DNA of 64,000 nt from contig NZ_JBANRJ010000001.1 in assembly GCF_037154075.1 (NCBI RefSeq), positions 2,723,501 to 2,787,500 of the forward strand, written 5' to 3'. A program made the translations under genes and the position numbers. A model generated the notes under the pieces. It saw only the letters and a program-made list of their open reading frames with translations. It was not told the origin of the DNA and searched no databases. This DNA comes from Sphingobium aromaticiconvertens (GTDB lineage: Bacteria > Pseudomonadota > Alphaproteobacteria > Sphingomonadales > Sphingomonadaceae). Shown piece after piece: positions 17,905-28,363 of this stretch; the first letter of the stretch is position 1; every line of letters begins with the position of its first letter.

Positions 17905-19701
17905 ATGTCAATACGCCGCCTCCCCGAACATTTGGTCAATCGTATCGCTGCCGGTGAAGTGGTGGAAAGGCCAGCCAGCGCGCTCAAGGAAATCGTTGAG
18001 AATTCGGTCGATGCGGGAGCCACCCGGATCGCCATTCGCATCGCCAATGGCGGCCTCGACAGGATAGAGGTGAGTGACGATGGCTGTGGCATGGACCCGG
18101 CCGACATGGCGCTCGCGCTGGAGCGTCACGCGACCTCCAAACTGCCCGACGACGCCATCGAACAGGTCGCCACGCTGGGCTTTCGGGGTGAGGCGCTGCC
18201 CTCCATCGCCAGCGTTGCCCGTCTGTCCATCGACAGCCGTCCCCGTGGCGGCGAAGGCTGGAACCGGACCATCGATAATGGAGTGATCGTGGACGAGGGA
18301 CCGGCCGCCCTGCCGCCGGGCACGCGCGTTACCGTCGAGCAGCTCTTTGCCCGCGTACCCGCCCGCCGCAAGTTTCTGCGCTCCCCCAAATCGGAATATG
18401 CCGCTTGTCTGGACGTCATCCGACGACTGGCGATGGCGCACCCGGGAATCGCCTTCAGCCTGGAGCACGATGGTCGCCGGTCGCTATCCGTGCAGGGGAA
18501 TGAAGCCCGGGAGGAGCGCGTCGCGGCGCTGACGGACAGGGCGCTGGCCGACAATCATGTGATCGTGTCGCTAGAGAGGGAGGGGGTGCGGCTGTCCGGC
18601 GTCGCCTCGCTGCCCACCTATCATCGCGGGGTCGGCGATCACCAGTTCCTGTTCGTCAATGGTCGCCCTGTACGCGATCGGCTGCTGATCGGGGCGTTGC
18701 GCGGAGCCTATGCCGATGTGTTGGCGCGCGATCGGCATCCGATAGTGGCGCTGTTTCTGGATATGCCGCCGCTGGAAGTGGACGTGAATGTCCATCCCGC
18801 CAAGACCGAGGTGCGCTTTCGCGATCCGGCGATGATCCGGGGGATGATCGTCAGCGGGTTGCGCCGTGCGCTGGACGAAGCCGGTTTCCGGTCGGTCCAG
18901 CGCGCCGATCCGGCGGCGCTGGGCGCGTGGCGGGCGGAGCCGGTATCGCCCACGCCCATCGGTGCCATGCCGATATTCGAAGCCGCCGCCGTGCCGTATC
19001 AACCCATGGCGCCCTCATCGCATGTACCCAGCTATATGAGCGACCGGCGCACCAGTTTCCTGACGCCGCCGCCGCAGGCTCGTGGCGAACCCGCCGCTGC
19101 GCCGCCCCCTGAGGGGAACAGCTTTCCCTTGGGCGTTGCGCGGGGACAGGTGGCGCGCACCTATATCGTCGCGGAAGCGGAGGACGGTCTGGTGATTGTA
19201 GATCAGCATGCCGCGCATGAACGGCTGACGCTGGAGCGGATGCGGCGGGCGATGGAGGGACAGGGGGTTCAAAGCCAGGCTCTACTACTACCCGAAGTGG
19301 TCGAACTGGACGAGGTGGCCTGCGACCGGCTGGAACCGCGCGCCGCCGAACTCAAGGAATTTGGATTGGATATCGAGCGGTTCGGCCCATCGGCGATACT
19401 GGTCCGGGCCATGCCCGCTATGCTGGGGCAAAGCGACGTGCAGGGCCTGATCGCCGACCTTGCCGATGATCTGGCCGCCTATGACAGTGCATTGTCGCTC
19501 AAGGAACGGCTGGATCTGGTCGCCGCGACCATGGCGTGCCACGGATCGGTGCGCGCCGGGCGGGTGCTCAGCGTCGCCGAAATGAACGCCCTTCTGCGGG
19601 AAATGGAAGTGACGCCCCGGAGTGGTCAGTGCAACCATGGCAGGCCGACCTGGGTAAAGCTGGGCCATGGCGACATCGAGAAACTGTTCGGGAGGAAATG
19701 A
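17905..19701 (+). CDS. mutL: MutL, DNA mismatch repair protein
   Basis: 598 residues. The N-terminal GHKL ATPase has ENSVDAGAT, DDGCGMDP and TLGFRGEALPSIASVA. A Pro/Ala-rich linker (about residues 335-400) joins it to the C-terminal dimerisation domain. That domain has DQHAAHERLTLE at residues 433-444, matching the DQHA(X)2E(X)4E metal-binding motif of endonuclease-type MutL, and a late QCNHGRPTW motif. So this MutL probably nicks DNA itself, as in bacteria without MutH. It diverges from mreB, and its stop overlaps the next start. Confidence 0.96.
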   Translation: MSIRRLPEHLVNRIAAGEVVERPASALKEIVENSVDAGATRIAIRIANGGLDRIEVSDDGCGMDPADMALALERHATSKLPDDAIEQVATLGFRGEALPSIASVARLSIDSRPRGGEGWNRTIDNGVIVDEGPAALPPGTRVTVEQLFARVPARRKFLRSPKSEYAACLDVIRRLAMAHPGIAFSLEHDGRRSLSVQGNEAREERVAALTDRALADNHVIVSLEREGVRLSGVASLPTYHRGVGDHQFLFVNGRPVRDRLLIGALRGAYADVLARDRHPIVALFLDMPPLEVDVNVHPAKTEVRFRDPAMIRGMIVSGLRRALDEAGFRSVQRADPAALGAWRAEPVSPTPIGAMPIFEAAAVPYQPMAPSSHVPSYMSDRRTSFLTPPPQARGEPAAAPPPEGNSFPLGVARGQVARTYIVAEAEDGLVIVDQHAAHERLTLERMRRAMEGQGVQSQALLLPEVVELDEVACDRLEPRAAELKEFGLDIERFGPSAILVRAMPAMLGQSDVQGLIADLADDLAAYDSALSLKERLDLVAATMACHGSVRAGRVLSVAEMNALLREMEVTPRSGQCNHGRPTWVKLGHGDIEKLFGRK

Positions 19702-20219
19702 TCGTGCGGAGCGTTCTTGCCGTGCTGCTGATGACGGCTGCACCGGCCTTGGCCCAGATCAAGCCAGCCGAAACGCCAGCTTGCGATGCCGCGCCGCGCC
19801 TAGCCGATCCCTGGACCAGTTGGCCCCAGAGTGGCGAAGCTGTTGCGGGTGGGGAAGCTGTGAGCGCGCCGCGCTTGATTCTGGGCAAGCCCGTCACTGC
19901 GACGCTGCGACCGGGGGATTATGTTCATTTCCCGATTACGCCGGGCAAGAGCGGCCCACAGGGGCATGGTGGCCTGTTCACGCTGGCGGTCAAGACGCCC
20001 GCACGGATCGGCATCGCCCTGTCCGAAGCGGCGTGGGTGGATGTGATCAAGGGCACCGCATCCATCGCCTCGGTCGAACATGGCCATGGCCCCGTCTGTT
20101 CGGGCATCCGCAAGATCGTCTGGTTCACTCTGTCGGAGGGGCTTCACACGATCCAAATCGCCAACGCGCGACAGGCAACGATCCGCATCATGGCTGCTGA
20201 CGCTGCCGCGAACCGCTAG
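19698..20219 (+). CDS. Secreted protein of unknown function
   Basis: 173 residues from ATG 19698, which overlaps the mutL stop (ATGA) with GGAGG just upstream; longer frames starting inside mutL are rejected. The signal peptide is MIVRSVLAVLLMTAAPALAQ. The mature part is rich in beta-type sequence (LILGKPVTATLRPGDYVHFP) with three scattered Cys. It is likely a periplasmic protein translated with mutL. I do not recognise the fold and assign no function. Confidence 0.85.
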   Translation: MIVRSVLAVLLMTAAPALAQIKPAETPACDAAPRLADPWTSWPQSGEAVAGGEAVSAPRLILGKPVTATLRPGDYVHFPITPGKSGPQGHGGLFTLAVKTPARIGIALSEAAWVDVIKGTASIASVEHGHGPVCSGIRKIVWFTLSEGLHTIQIANARQATIRIMAADAAANR

Positions 20220-20279
20220 AGCGTTTTCGAGGCAGTTGGAATCATCTGCCGGCGCGGAAAACGCGGTATAACAAAGACC

Positions 20280-20321
20280 TAGAGCATCAAATCCGATGCA
20301 ATCAGAATGGATCATGCTCTA
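20280..20321. repeat. Palindromic intergenic repeat
   Basis: TAGAGCAT (20280-20287) and ATGCTCTA (20314-20321) frame a 42-bp imperfect palindrome in the gap between two convergent genes. The type resembles short dispersed intergenic repeats in alphaproteobacterial genomes. It may also act as a two-way terminator. Confidence 0.6.
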
Positions 20322-20332
20322 GAGCGGTTACT

Positions 20333-20797
20333 TCATTGTGGACGGGTTCGGACCATGGCGATGGGCTGCATGGTCATGACCGGCTCGTTATGTTGATTGA
20401 ACAACGTCACTTTCGACCGGACGATGCCGCGTTCGGGGCGGCTGGCGGAAGCACGCGTCTCGATCACTTCGCTGGTGCCGCGTAGCGTGTCGCCGGGCCG
20501 CACTGGCCGCAGCCAGCGCAGTTCATCAACGCCAAGCGCGCCCAGACTCGCCTGCTGTCGCGCGCCATGTTCCTGCATATGGGCGACGAACATCTTCATG
20601 AAGAGGGCGGTCGTATGCCAGCCGCTAGCAGACAGGCTGCCGAAATGTGTTTGTGCGGCTTCTTCGTCCGAGAGATGAAAGGGCTGGGGATCATATTCGC
20701 GGGCGAAGTCGATCACCTGTTCGCGGGTGACGGTGATCGGTCCGACCGAGATGGTCGTGCCGACCGCAATATCCTCGAAATATTCAACCTCTGCCAT
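20333..20797 (-). CDS. MaoC-like (R)-specific hydratase, hot-dog fold
   Basis: 154 residues. It has the MaoC hydratase pattern REYDPQPFHLSDEEA with the Asp and His expected at the active site, followed by FGSLSASGWHTTALFMKMF. These enzymes hydrate enoyl-CoA thioesters in the cytoplasm; the substrate cannot be read from sequence. It is convergent with the secreted protein gene and 38 bp downstream of the phosphodiesterase gene on the same strand. Confidence 0.88.
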   Translation of the reverse strand: MAEVEYFEDIAVGTTISVGPITVTREQVIDFAREYDPQPFHLSDEEAAQTHFGSLSASGWHTTALFMKMFVAHMQEHGARQQASLGALGVDELRWLRPVRPGDTLRGTSEVIETRASASRPERGIVRSKVTLFNQHNEPVMTMQPIAMVRTRPQ

Positions 20798-20835
20798 GGC
20801 TATTTTTCCGTTTTCTGATGCAACGGACGAAGTTG

Positions 20836-22119
20836 CTATGGCCTTGCCAGCAAGCCGTCAAGCACTGCCGGATCGCCATCATTGGGCTGCGGCGCGACGC
20901 CGATCAACCGTGCGAGCAGGGCATAGATATTGACGTTAGGGAATCCTTCGGGTGGCCGAAATGTGCGGTTGAAGGCCGGGCCGGATGCGATGAATAACGC
21001 CGCCATTTCGGGCGCCTGATTGTCATAGCCATGATTGCCGCCGACCGATGCGCTGGTCGGTTTCGTCGCCGCAATCGTCCAACCCGTTTCCGCCAGACAC
21101 AGATAGGGCGGCACGCGCGGATGGGCGCCATAATGGAAGCGCGCCGGAATCTGATCCTTGCGCCAGCAATGCATATGGGGATGCGGGCGCAACAGCGCGC
21201 GCTCAAGCGCCTTTTCCCGACCGGGCAGCGCCGTCATGGACGCATAGGGGCCAGATTCGATCAGGCGATAGTCGCTTGCGCGCACGAATCCGTCCAGCGC
21301 GATCGTTCGTTCGCTCGATGTCTGCTCCATGCCGTGATCTGACAGGATGACAAGGTTTGCGGGTTGATCGAGCGTGGAAAGCCCAGCCGTCAGCTTGCCG
21401 ATCAAGGCGTCCACCTCTGTCACGGCGGCCGTGGTTTCCGGGGCATCCGGCCCCTTGCTATGGCCCATTGTATCGACGATATCGAAATAGAGCGTGACAA
21501 AGCGCGGTCGAATATCGCTGGGGCGCCGGAGCACGTCGATCACCTGATTGACGCGCTGTTCGCCGCCAATGGCCTGGTTGAACTGTGCCCAGTCGCTGGG
21601 GCGCGTGCCCCCCGCGATGGCGTGCGGCCATTTCTGATCCCGCATGCCGCCCCACGCCACGTTGCTGCCCGGCCAGAACATCGTCGCGGTGCGTATGCCC
21701 GCTCGTTCTGCCGTGACCCAGATGGGTTCGACTCCGTTCCACCAGAAAGGATCATCGCTTTCCATCGTGAACGTCTCGCCGGGACGGGCGGCATCCTCCA
21801 TCTTGTTGGCCACGATGCCACTGCGGTCGGGTCGATCGCCGGTGACAATCGCCCAGTGATTGGGAAAGGTTTTTGACGGGAAGGACGGACGCATCGATGC
21901 TGTCACACCTTGCGCCGCCAGCTTGCCCAGATTGGGCGTAACGCCGCGATCAAGATAGTCGGGTCGAAAGCCGTCGATGGAGACGAGGATCGTGACCGGC
22001 GCCTTGGCCGCAGCCGTTGCCGACGCTGGCGCTGCCGCCAAAGGATGCGGCGTCAGGGGCGCGCAGGCGACGGGAAGCAGCAAAATGGCGAGGGCGGCGA
22101 GGCCACGAACGGAAATCAT
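20836..22119 (-). CDS. Ectonucleotide pyrophosphatase/phosphodiesterase (alkaline phosphatase superfamily), lipoprotein
   Basis: 427 residues. The N-terminus has a lipobox-like LLPVACAPL, suggesting a lipoprotein. Metal ligands and nucleophile are visible: SIDGFRPDYLD, then Thr in PSFPSKTFPNHW, later VILSDHGMEQT and the His in GNHGYDN. The family hydrolyses nucleotide pyrophosphates or phosphodiesters outside the cytoplasm using two zinc ions. Length is normal. Substrate is unknown. Confidence 0.9.
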   Translation of the reverse strand: MISVRGLAALAILLLPVACAPLTPHPLAAAPASATAAAKAPVTILVSIDGFRPDYLDRGVTPNLGKLAAQGVTASMRPSFPSKTFPNHWAIVTGDRPDRSGIVANKMEDAARPGETFTMESDDPFWWNGVEPIWVTAERAGIRTATMFWPGSNVAWGGMRDQKWPHAIAGGTRPSDWAQFNQAIGGEQRVNQVIDVLRRPSDIRPRFVTLYFDIVDTMGHSKGPDAPETTAAVTEVDALIGKLTAGLSTLDQPANLVILSDHGMEQTSSERTIALDGFVRASDYRLIESGPYASMTALPGREKALERALLRPHPHMHCWRKDQIPARFHYGAHPRVPPYLCLAETGWTIAATKPTSASVGGNHGYDNQAPEMAALFIASGPAFNRTFRPPEGFPNVNIYALLARLIGVAPQPNDGDPAVLDGLLARP

Positions 22120-22169
22120 GTCTTATCCTTGAAAAGCTGCTGCGTTCTTGCAAGGCAAAGGCGACGAAA

Positions 22170-22679
22170 TCATGACGGTTGTCGGGGCGAGATCCAGTGG
22201 CGCAACACCATCCACTCTTCCCGCTTCGCCGCGCGGGTCATGCCTGCATGGGCGGCGCTGGAGGAGGGGAGGTCGATGAGCGTGTAGCGGTCGATCCCGA
22301 CCAGTTGCTGTCGACCGCGCCGGGCGGCTTCCCCTCCGTTGAAGGCGATGGCGGCGAGATCGGACAAAGTGGCGGCAAAGCCTGCGAGATCGCGATTGGT
22401 GGCATCGCGGATCGCTGTGTCGAGGCTGCCTTCTCGCCGGGCCGTCGCAATCACATCCCACAGGCCAATACCGTGCGCGATCAGCCGCAGCAGTCGCTCA
22501 TCATAAGGCAAAGCGGGCAAGGCTTCGCCCGTCACTTCGCCCATCAGCCACCAGAAGGCGTTGGTGGGATGGGCATAATATTGGCCTGCCGCCAGCGACC
22601 GCTCGCCGGGCAGGCTGCCCAGTATGAGCAGTCGGGCGTCAGGCGCGATGCTGGGCGGAAAAGCGGCCTTTTGGGTCAC
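22170..22679 (-). CDS. DNA-deoxyinosine glycosylase (uracil-DNA glycosylase superfamily)
   Basis: 169 residues from GTG 22679, which overlaps the ychF stop (GTGA); a longer frame into ychF is rejected. The motif LLILGSLPGERSLAAGQYYA followed by HPTNAFWWLM is typical of family 6 glycosylases that remove hypoxanthine and uracil from DNA. Near the C-terminus a second active-site loop reads LPSSSAAHAG. It is probably translated together with ychF. Confidence 0.9.
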   Translation of the reverse strand: MTQKAAFPPSIAPDARLLILGSLPGERSLAAGQYYAHPTNAFWWLMGEVTGEALPALPYDERLLRLIAHGIGLWDVIATARREGSLDTAIRDATNRDLAGFAATLSDLAAIAFNGGEAARRGRQQLVGIDRYTLIDLPSSSAAHAGMTRAAKREEWMVLRHWISPRQPS

Positions 22680-23776
22680 ACATTGAAGCGGAACAGCATG
22701 ATGTCGCCATCCTGCGTCACATATTCCTTGCCTTCTGCGCGCCACTTGCCCGCTTCCTTGGCCCCGGCCTCACCATTATACTGGATATAATCGGCATAAG
22801 CCATCGTCTCTGCCCGGATGAACCCCTTCTCGAAATCGGTATGGATTGCGCCTGCAGCTTGCGGGGCCTTCGATCCCTTGTGGACGGTCCAGGCGCGGGC
22901 TTCCTTCGGCCCCACGGTAAAGAAGGTGATGAGACCCAGCAGTTCATAGCCGGCGCGGATGATGCGGGCGAGGCCGGCTTCGGTCAGGCCCAGCGCATCG
23001 AGATATTCGCCACGCTCCTCGATCGGCATGGTGATCAGTTCCGCCTCGATCGCGGCGGAGACGATCACGGCCTTCGCGCCTTCGGCTGCGGCCTTTTCGA
23101 ACACGCGGGCAGAGTGAGCATTACCCTCCGACGCGGCGTCTTCCTCGACGTTGCAGACATAGAGGACGGGCTTGGCGGTCAGCAGTTGCGCCTGGGCGAA
23201 CAGCCGTTCTTCCTCCTCGTCGCGCGGCTTGGTGAGGCGGGCGGGCTTGCCCTCGCGCAGCAGGTCGAGTGCCTGACCGAGTACGGTGGCGGCGGCCTTG
23301 GCTTCCTTGTCGCCCTGCGCGCCCTTCTTGACGAGATTAGGCACGCGCTTTTCAAGGGATTCGAGGTCAGCGAGCATCAGTTCGGTTTCGACCGTCTCTG
23401 CGTCGGCGATCGGATCGACCTTGCCCTCGACATGGGTGATGTCGTCATCCTCGAAACAGCGCAGGACGTGGACGATGGCGTCCACCTCGCGGATGTTCGC
23501 CAGAAACTGGTTACCCAGCCCCTCGCCCTTGGACGCGCCGCGCACAAGACCCGCAATGTCTACGAAGGCCAGTTGCGTCTCGATGATCTTGGCCGATCCG
23601 CCGATCTTCGCAATCGCGTCAAGGCGCGGATCGGGCACGGCGACCTGGCCGACATTCGGCTCGATCGTGCAGAAAGGGTAGTTGGCCGCCTGCGCCGCCT
23701 GCGTCTCGGTCAGCGCGTTGAACAGGGTGGACTTGCCCACATTGGGGAGGCCGACGATACCGCAACGAAAACCCAT
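22676..23776 (-). CDS. ychF: YchF/OLA1-type redox-regulated ATPase
   Basis: 366 residues from ATG 23776 (MGFRCGIVGLPNVGKS); ATG 23791 would add five residues. G1 is GLPNVGKST and G3 is DIAGLVRGASKGEGLG. The G4 position reads NVEED in place of NKxD, which explains the ATP preference of this GTPase-like family. The C-terminal TGS domain ends with GKEYVTQDGDIMLFRFNV. It binds ribosomes and responds to oxidative stress in other bacteria. Confidence 0.96.
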   Translation of the reverse strand: MGFRCGIVGLPNVGKSTLFNALTETQAAQAANYPFCTIEPNVGQVAVPDPRLDAIAKIGGSAKIIETQLAFVDIAGLVRGASKGEGLGNQFLANIREVDAIVHVLRCFEDDDITHVEGKVDPIADAETVETELMLADLESLEKRVPNLVKKGAQGDKEAKAAATVLGQALDLLREGKPARLTKPRDEEEERLFAQAQLLTAKPVLYVCNVEEDAASEGNAHSARVFEKAAAEGAKAVIVSAAIEAELITMPIEERGEYLDALGLTEAGLARIIRAGYELLGLITFFTVGPKEARAWTVHKGSKAPQAAGAIHTDFEKGFIRAETMAYADYIQYNGEAGAKEAGKWRAEGKEYVTQDGDIMLFRFNV

Positions 23777-23852
23777 GAAAAACGCCTTCATGTCTGAATG
23801 AATGGCGCGCCGATACCGCTTTCATGCGCGCTTGGCCAGCCTTGGATGCGGA

Positions 23853-24551
23853 TCAATGGCGCAGAAACAGGCTGATCGAGGCGACATGATTGACGCGAGT
23901 GTTGCCGCCGCGCTGGTCGATGATCTGGTTAAGATAGCCAAGTTCGACGGTCGATGCCCCCTTCAACCCCAGCTCCGCGCCCAGAAAAGTGCGGATCTGG
24001 TCAAAGCCGCCCTTCGCGCCCCAGTCGGTGCTGTTGAGCGCCACGAAGGCTTCGGAATAAACCAGCGCGTTGACCGCATCACTGCCGGGTTTCAGCGGTT
24101 TCTCGTAGCGGAGCATCTCCCGCAGTCGCCAGCTCATATCGTCGCCATCCGACCGCCAGCGTTGTTCCAGCCGCGTGCGGGACGACAGTTCGCCGCCCCA
24201 TGGCTTGCCTAGCGTCCAGCTCAGTTGCTGGAAGCTGCGCTCCTCATTCACATCCTTGCGGCCTTCCAGCGGCATCACGACATGAGCATAGCCCTGATAG
24301 AGAGTGACGTTGGACGATAGTTTCCAACCCACCGCACCGCGCAGCAACATCTGGTCGAGCCGGGATATACCGTCGCCCATGCGCGGCTGCCATTCGGCGA
24401 AATAGACCAGATTGCCGGATACGGACCCCATGGCGGTCAGGTTGACCCATGCTTGCTCGTCGCTGCTGGTGTCGGCCTGCGCGGGCAGCGCGGCAAGGTA
24501 AAGGGGTAGGGCAAGGCTCATCGCAAGGCGGCGCATATATCTTCTCAACAT
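23853..24551 (-). CDS. DUF2490-type outer-membrane or periplasmic protein
   Basis: 232 residues with a signal peptide (LALPLYLAALPAQA). The mature part is beta-rich with many aromatic residues (YFAEWQPRMGD, TLYQGYAHVVMP, LEQRWRSDGDDMSWRLREM). This matches the pattern I associate with DUF2490 and suggests a small outer-membrane barrel. Function unknown. It stands alone between ychF and pgm on the minus strand. Confidence 0.75.
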   Translation of the reverse strand: MLRRYMRRLAMSLALPLYLAALPAQADTSSDEQAWVNLTAMGSVSGNLVYFAEWQPRMGDGISRLDQMLLRGAVGWKLSSNVTLYQGYAHVVMPLEGRKDVNEERSFQQLSWTLGKPWGGELSSRTRLEQRWRSDGDDMSWRLREMLRYEKPLKPGSDAVNALVYSEAFVALNSTDWGAKGGFDQIRTFLGAELGLKGASTVELGYLNQIIDQRGGNTRVNHVASISLFLRH

Positions 24552-24651
24552 GAGGAAGGGGGCAGGAAGCGACCGACGATGTCAGTCCATCCCGCCCCCT
24601 AAAGGCCGCGCATTGCTCACCCGTTGCCGGGGGGTAAGTGTTGGTAAAGCG

Positions 24652-26343
<1,692 letters not shown>

Positions 26344-26436
26344 TCACTGGTGGACGGGCCGGTGAGAGGGGCAGGCCATCCGTTCCTCACCGCTGCTTTC
26401 ACGATGTCGCGTTTGTTGATTCGCATGTGTCGACAC

Positions 26437-26475
26437 AAAGAAAAAGGGCGGTCCGTCAATGACGGCCCGCCCTTT
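26437..26475 (-). terminator. Rho-independent terminator after the small lipoprotein gene
   Basis: Arms AAAGGGCGGTCCGTC and GACGGCCCGCCCTTT (26461-26475) pair in 14 of 15 positions with a 3-nt loop. On the minus strand the stem is followed by TTTTTCTTTG. It should end the transcript of the gene at 26498-26710 before pgm. Confidence 0.85.
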
Positions 26476-26497
26476 CCTAATCTCGCTAATGCGAAGA

Positions 26498-26710
26498 TTA
26501 CATCGCGTTCGCAGCGTTAGCAGCGTTCACGGCAACGTTCGCGGCATTGGCGGCGTTGTCGGCAGCGTTCTCGGCGGCGTTAGCCGCGTTCTCGACAACG
26601 TTCTCGACGACAGCGTTCGAAGCGTTCGCGGTCTCGTTGGCCGGGGTCCCACCGCAAGCGGCGAGGGCCATCAGGCCGGCCGAAGCGAAAACAACAGCGA
26701 TCTTCTTCAT
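26498..26710 (-). CDS. Small Ala/Asn-repeat lipoprotein
   Basis: 70 residues from ATG 26710 (MKKIAVVF). The signal peptide ends with the lipobox LMALAACGG. The mature part is almost entirely Ala, Asn, Val and Glu in short repeats (NAANAAENAADNAANAANV). It has the size and composition of entericidin-like or Lpp-like helical lipoproteins, but no specific family is recognised. A strong terminator follows, suggesting a monocistronic, possibly abundant transcript. Confidence 0.75.
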   Translation of the reverse strand: MKKIAVVFASAGLMALAACGGTPANETANASNAVVENVVENAANAAENAADNAANAANVAVNAANAANAM

Positions 26711-26866
26711 TGTGTACGGCTCCCATAGCATAAGCCGCGTTAGGCACTTTTAAGTTGTGACCTTACGCGAGCGACCCGCATTAACGTGTGCGATGCACAA
26801 ATCAATGCTTTTTTGCATCGGTGAAACGACAGAATCACGCGACGGAATGTTGTCTACTATAAAAGT

Positions 26867-28234
26867 TCAGTTATTGCCCAATGTTTCCTGCGCGTTGGCG
26901 ACTTCATTGAGAACGAGCGCCCAGGCGGCGACATTCTGTCGTAACTGCTCAGGATCAACCTTGTCGAGCGTGTCGTCGGGCGTGTGGTGCAGATCGAAAT
27001 AGCGGGTACCATCCTGTTGCAGGTCGATCACCGGAACCCCTGCCTTTACCAGTGGGGCAATGTCTGCGCCGCCGCCTGCTTCCTGCTTGCTGGCACCAAT
27101 ACCCAATGGGGCGACCGCGGTGGCGATTCGTTCCTGCAGCGCCTCATGTCCAGCCGGCAGTTTGAAATCGATGCGCCAGATCCGGTCGGCGCCAAAATCC
27201 GATTCTATGGCCAGCGCGTGGCGTTCCGTGCCGTGCGCGTTGAAATAGGCGCGTGCGCCGTCGCCGCCGACTTCTTCTGCGCCCGCGAGCAGCAACCGGA
27301 TGGTCCGGCGTGGCTGGCCACCCTTGCGTACCTGCAAGGCGGAGGCCGCCGCAATGGCGCAGCCCGATGCATCATCGATCGCGCCGGTGCCCTGATCCCA
27401 ACTGTCCAGATGGCAGGCGGCAACAACAAGGCCCGCCTTGGGATCGCGCCCCGGAATCTCGGCTATGACATTACCCGATGGCTGATCTGCCAGCATCTTC
27501 GATGTCAGAGTCAGATGGATACGGACCGGCTTGTCGCGCTTCACGATGCGGGCAATCTGTTCTGCATCGGGGACGCTGACCGCTGCTGCGGGAATGGGAG
27601 TGGCCCCCTCCGCCCACATCTGTACGCCGGTATGGGCTATGCGATGATGGTCGGTGCCGATCGAACGAACGAGGATCGCGATTGCGCCCTTCTTGGACGC
27701 GATGCTCGGCCCCGTCCGTCGTGCTGCGCCGAAATAGCCATAAGAGGAGCCATCCTGAGTCGCGCGCATCTCATGATCAACGAAGACGATCTTGCCCGTG
27801 ACTGCCGTTTCAGGCGCCGCTTCCAGATCGGCGATCGTCGGGAAGTAGGCGATATTGCCCTCTATGCCCGCCTCCGGCGTCGATCCGCTATTGCCCAACG
27901 CCGCCAGCACCAGCGGTTGGGGGAAGGGAGCGGTCACGCGTGCCTCCTCGCGCCCGCGCACCCAGACTGGCATTGTATAGGCTTCGGCTCGAATATTGGA
28001 AAAGCCCAGCGCCTTGAGCGTCTTCACGGCCCAGGCGCGGGCGCGCGCCTCCTGTGGGGTGCCTGCCGGGCGCGGTCCGACCTCCGTGGTCAGTCCTTCG
28101 GTGAAATCCATCGCTACATCATCCTTCAGGGCCGAGGCGCGAATCGCGGCGCTGTCGGCAGGGGCTGCGATCGCCGGATGAGGAACGGTAAGAACGCTCC
28201 CAACAAGGATGAGGGTGGCTAAAGTCTTTGTCAT
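26867..28234 (-). CDS. M28-family zinc peptidase, secreted
   Basis: 455 residues from ATG 28234 (MTKTLATLILVGS), which starts a signal peptide ending PHPAIAAPA. A PA-type insert domain (about residues 130-260) precedes the catalytic domain. Zinc ligands fit M28: His/Asp in AACHLDSWD, Asp in GAIDDASG, the Glu pair in AGAEEVGGD, and a late His in FDLHHTPDD. It is a periplasmic or exported aminopeptidase/carboxypeptidase; the substrate is not known. Confidence 0.92.
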   Translation of the reverse strand: MTKTLATLILVGSVLTVPHPAIAAPADSAAIRASALKDDVAMDFTEGLTTEVGPRPAGTPQEARARAWAVKTLKALGFSNIRAEAYTMPVWVRGREEARVTAPFPQPLVLAALGNSGSTPEAGIEGNIAYFPTIADLEAAPETAVTGKIVFVDHEMRATQDGSSYGYFGAARRTGPSIASKKGAIAILVRSIGTDHHRIAHTGVQMWAEGATPIPAAAVSVPDAEQIARIVKRDKPVRIHLTLTSKMLADQPSGNVIAEIPGRDPKAGLVVAACHLDSWDQGTGAIDDASGCAIAAASALQVRKGGQPRRTIRLLLAGAEEVGGDGARAYFNAHGTERHALAIESDFGADRIWRIDFKLPAGHEALQERIATAVAPLGIGASKQEAGGGADIAPLVKAGVPVIDLQQDGTRYFDLHHTPDDTLDKVDPEQLRQNVAAWALVLNEVANAQETLGNN

Positions 28235-28363
28235 GGAGTGCCCCGGTCCGATTTTCTGCATGGGTCAAGGCTTAGACAGGCATCCGCGATTTGCCAATGC
28301 GCGTCGCGTCCGCTAACCAGCCGCCAAATTCCGATAGCTCCAGACCAGAGAGACTGACTCCTT

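Noticed and set aside
22841-23797. 318-codon plus-strand open frame
   Set aside because: It is antisense to ychF; the ychF frame carries the GTPase-type motifs.
26510-26650. Short GC-rich repeats suggesting a CRISPR-like or satellite array
   Set aside because: The repeats are codons of the Ala/Asn lipoprotein; there are no regular spacers.
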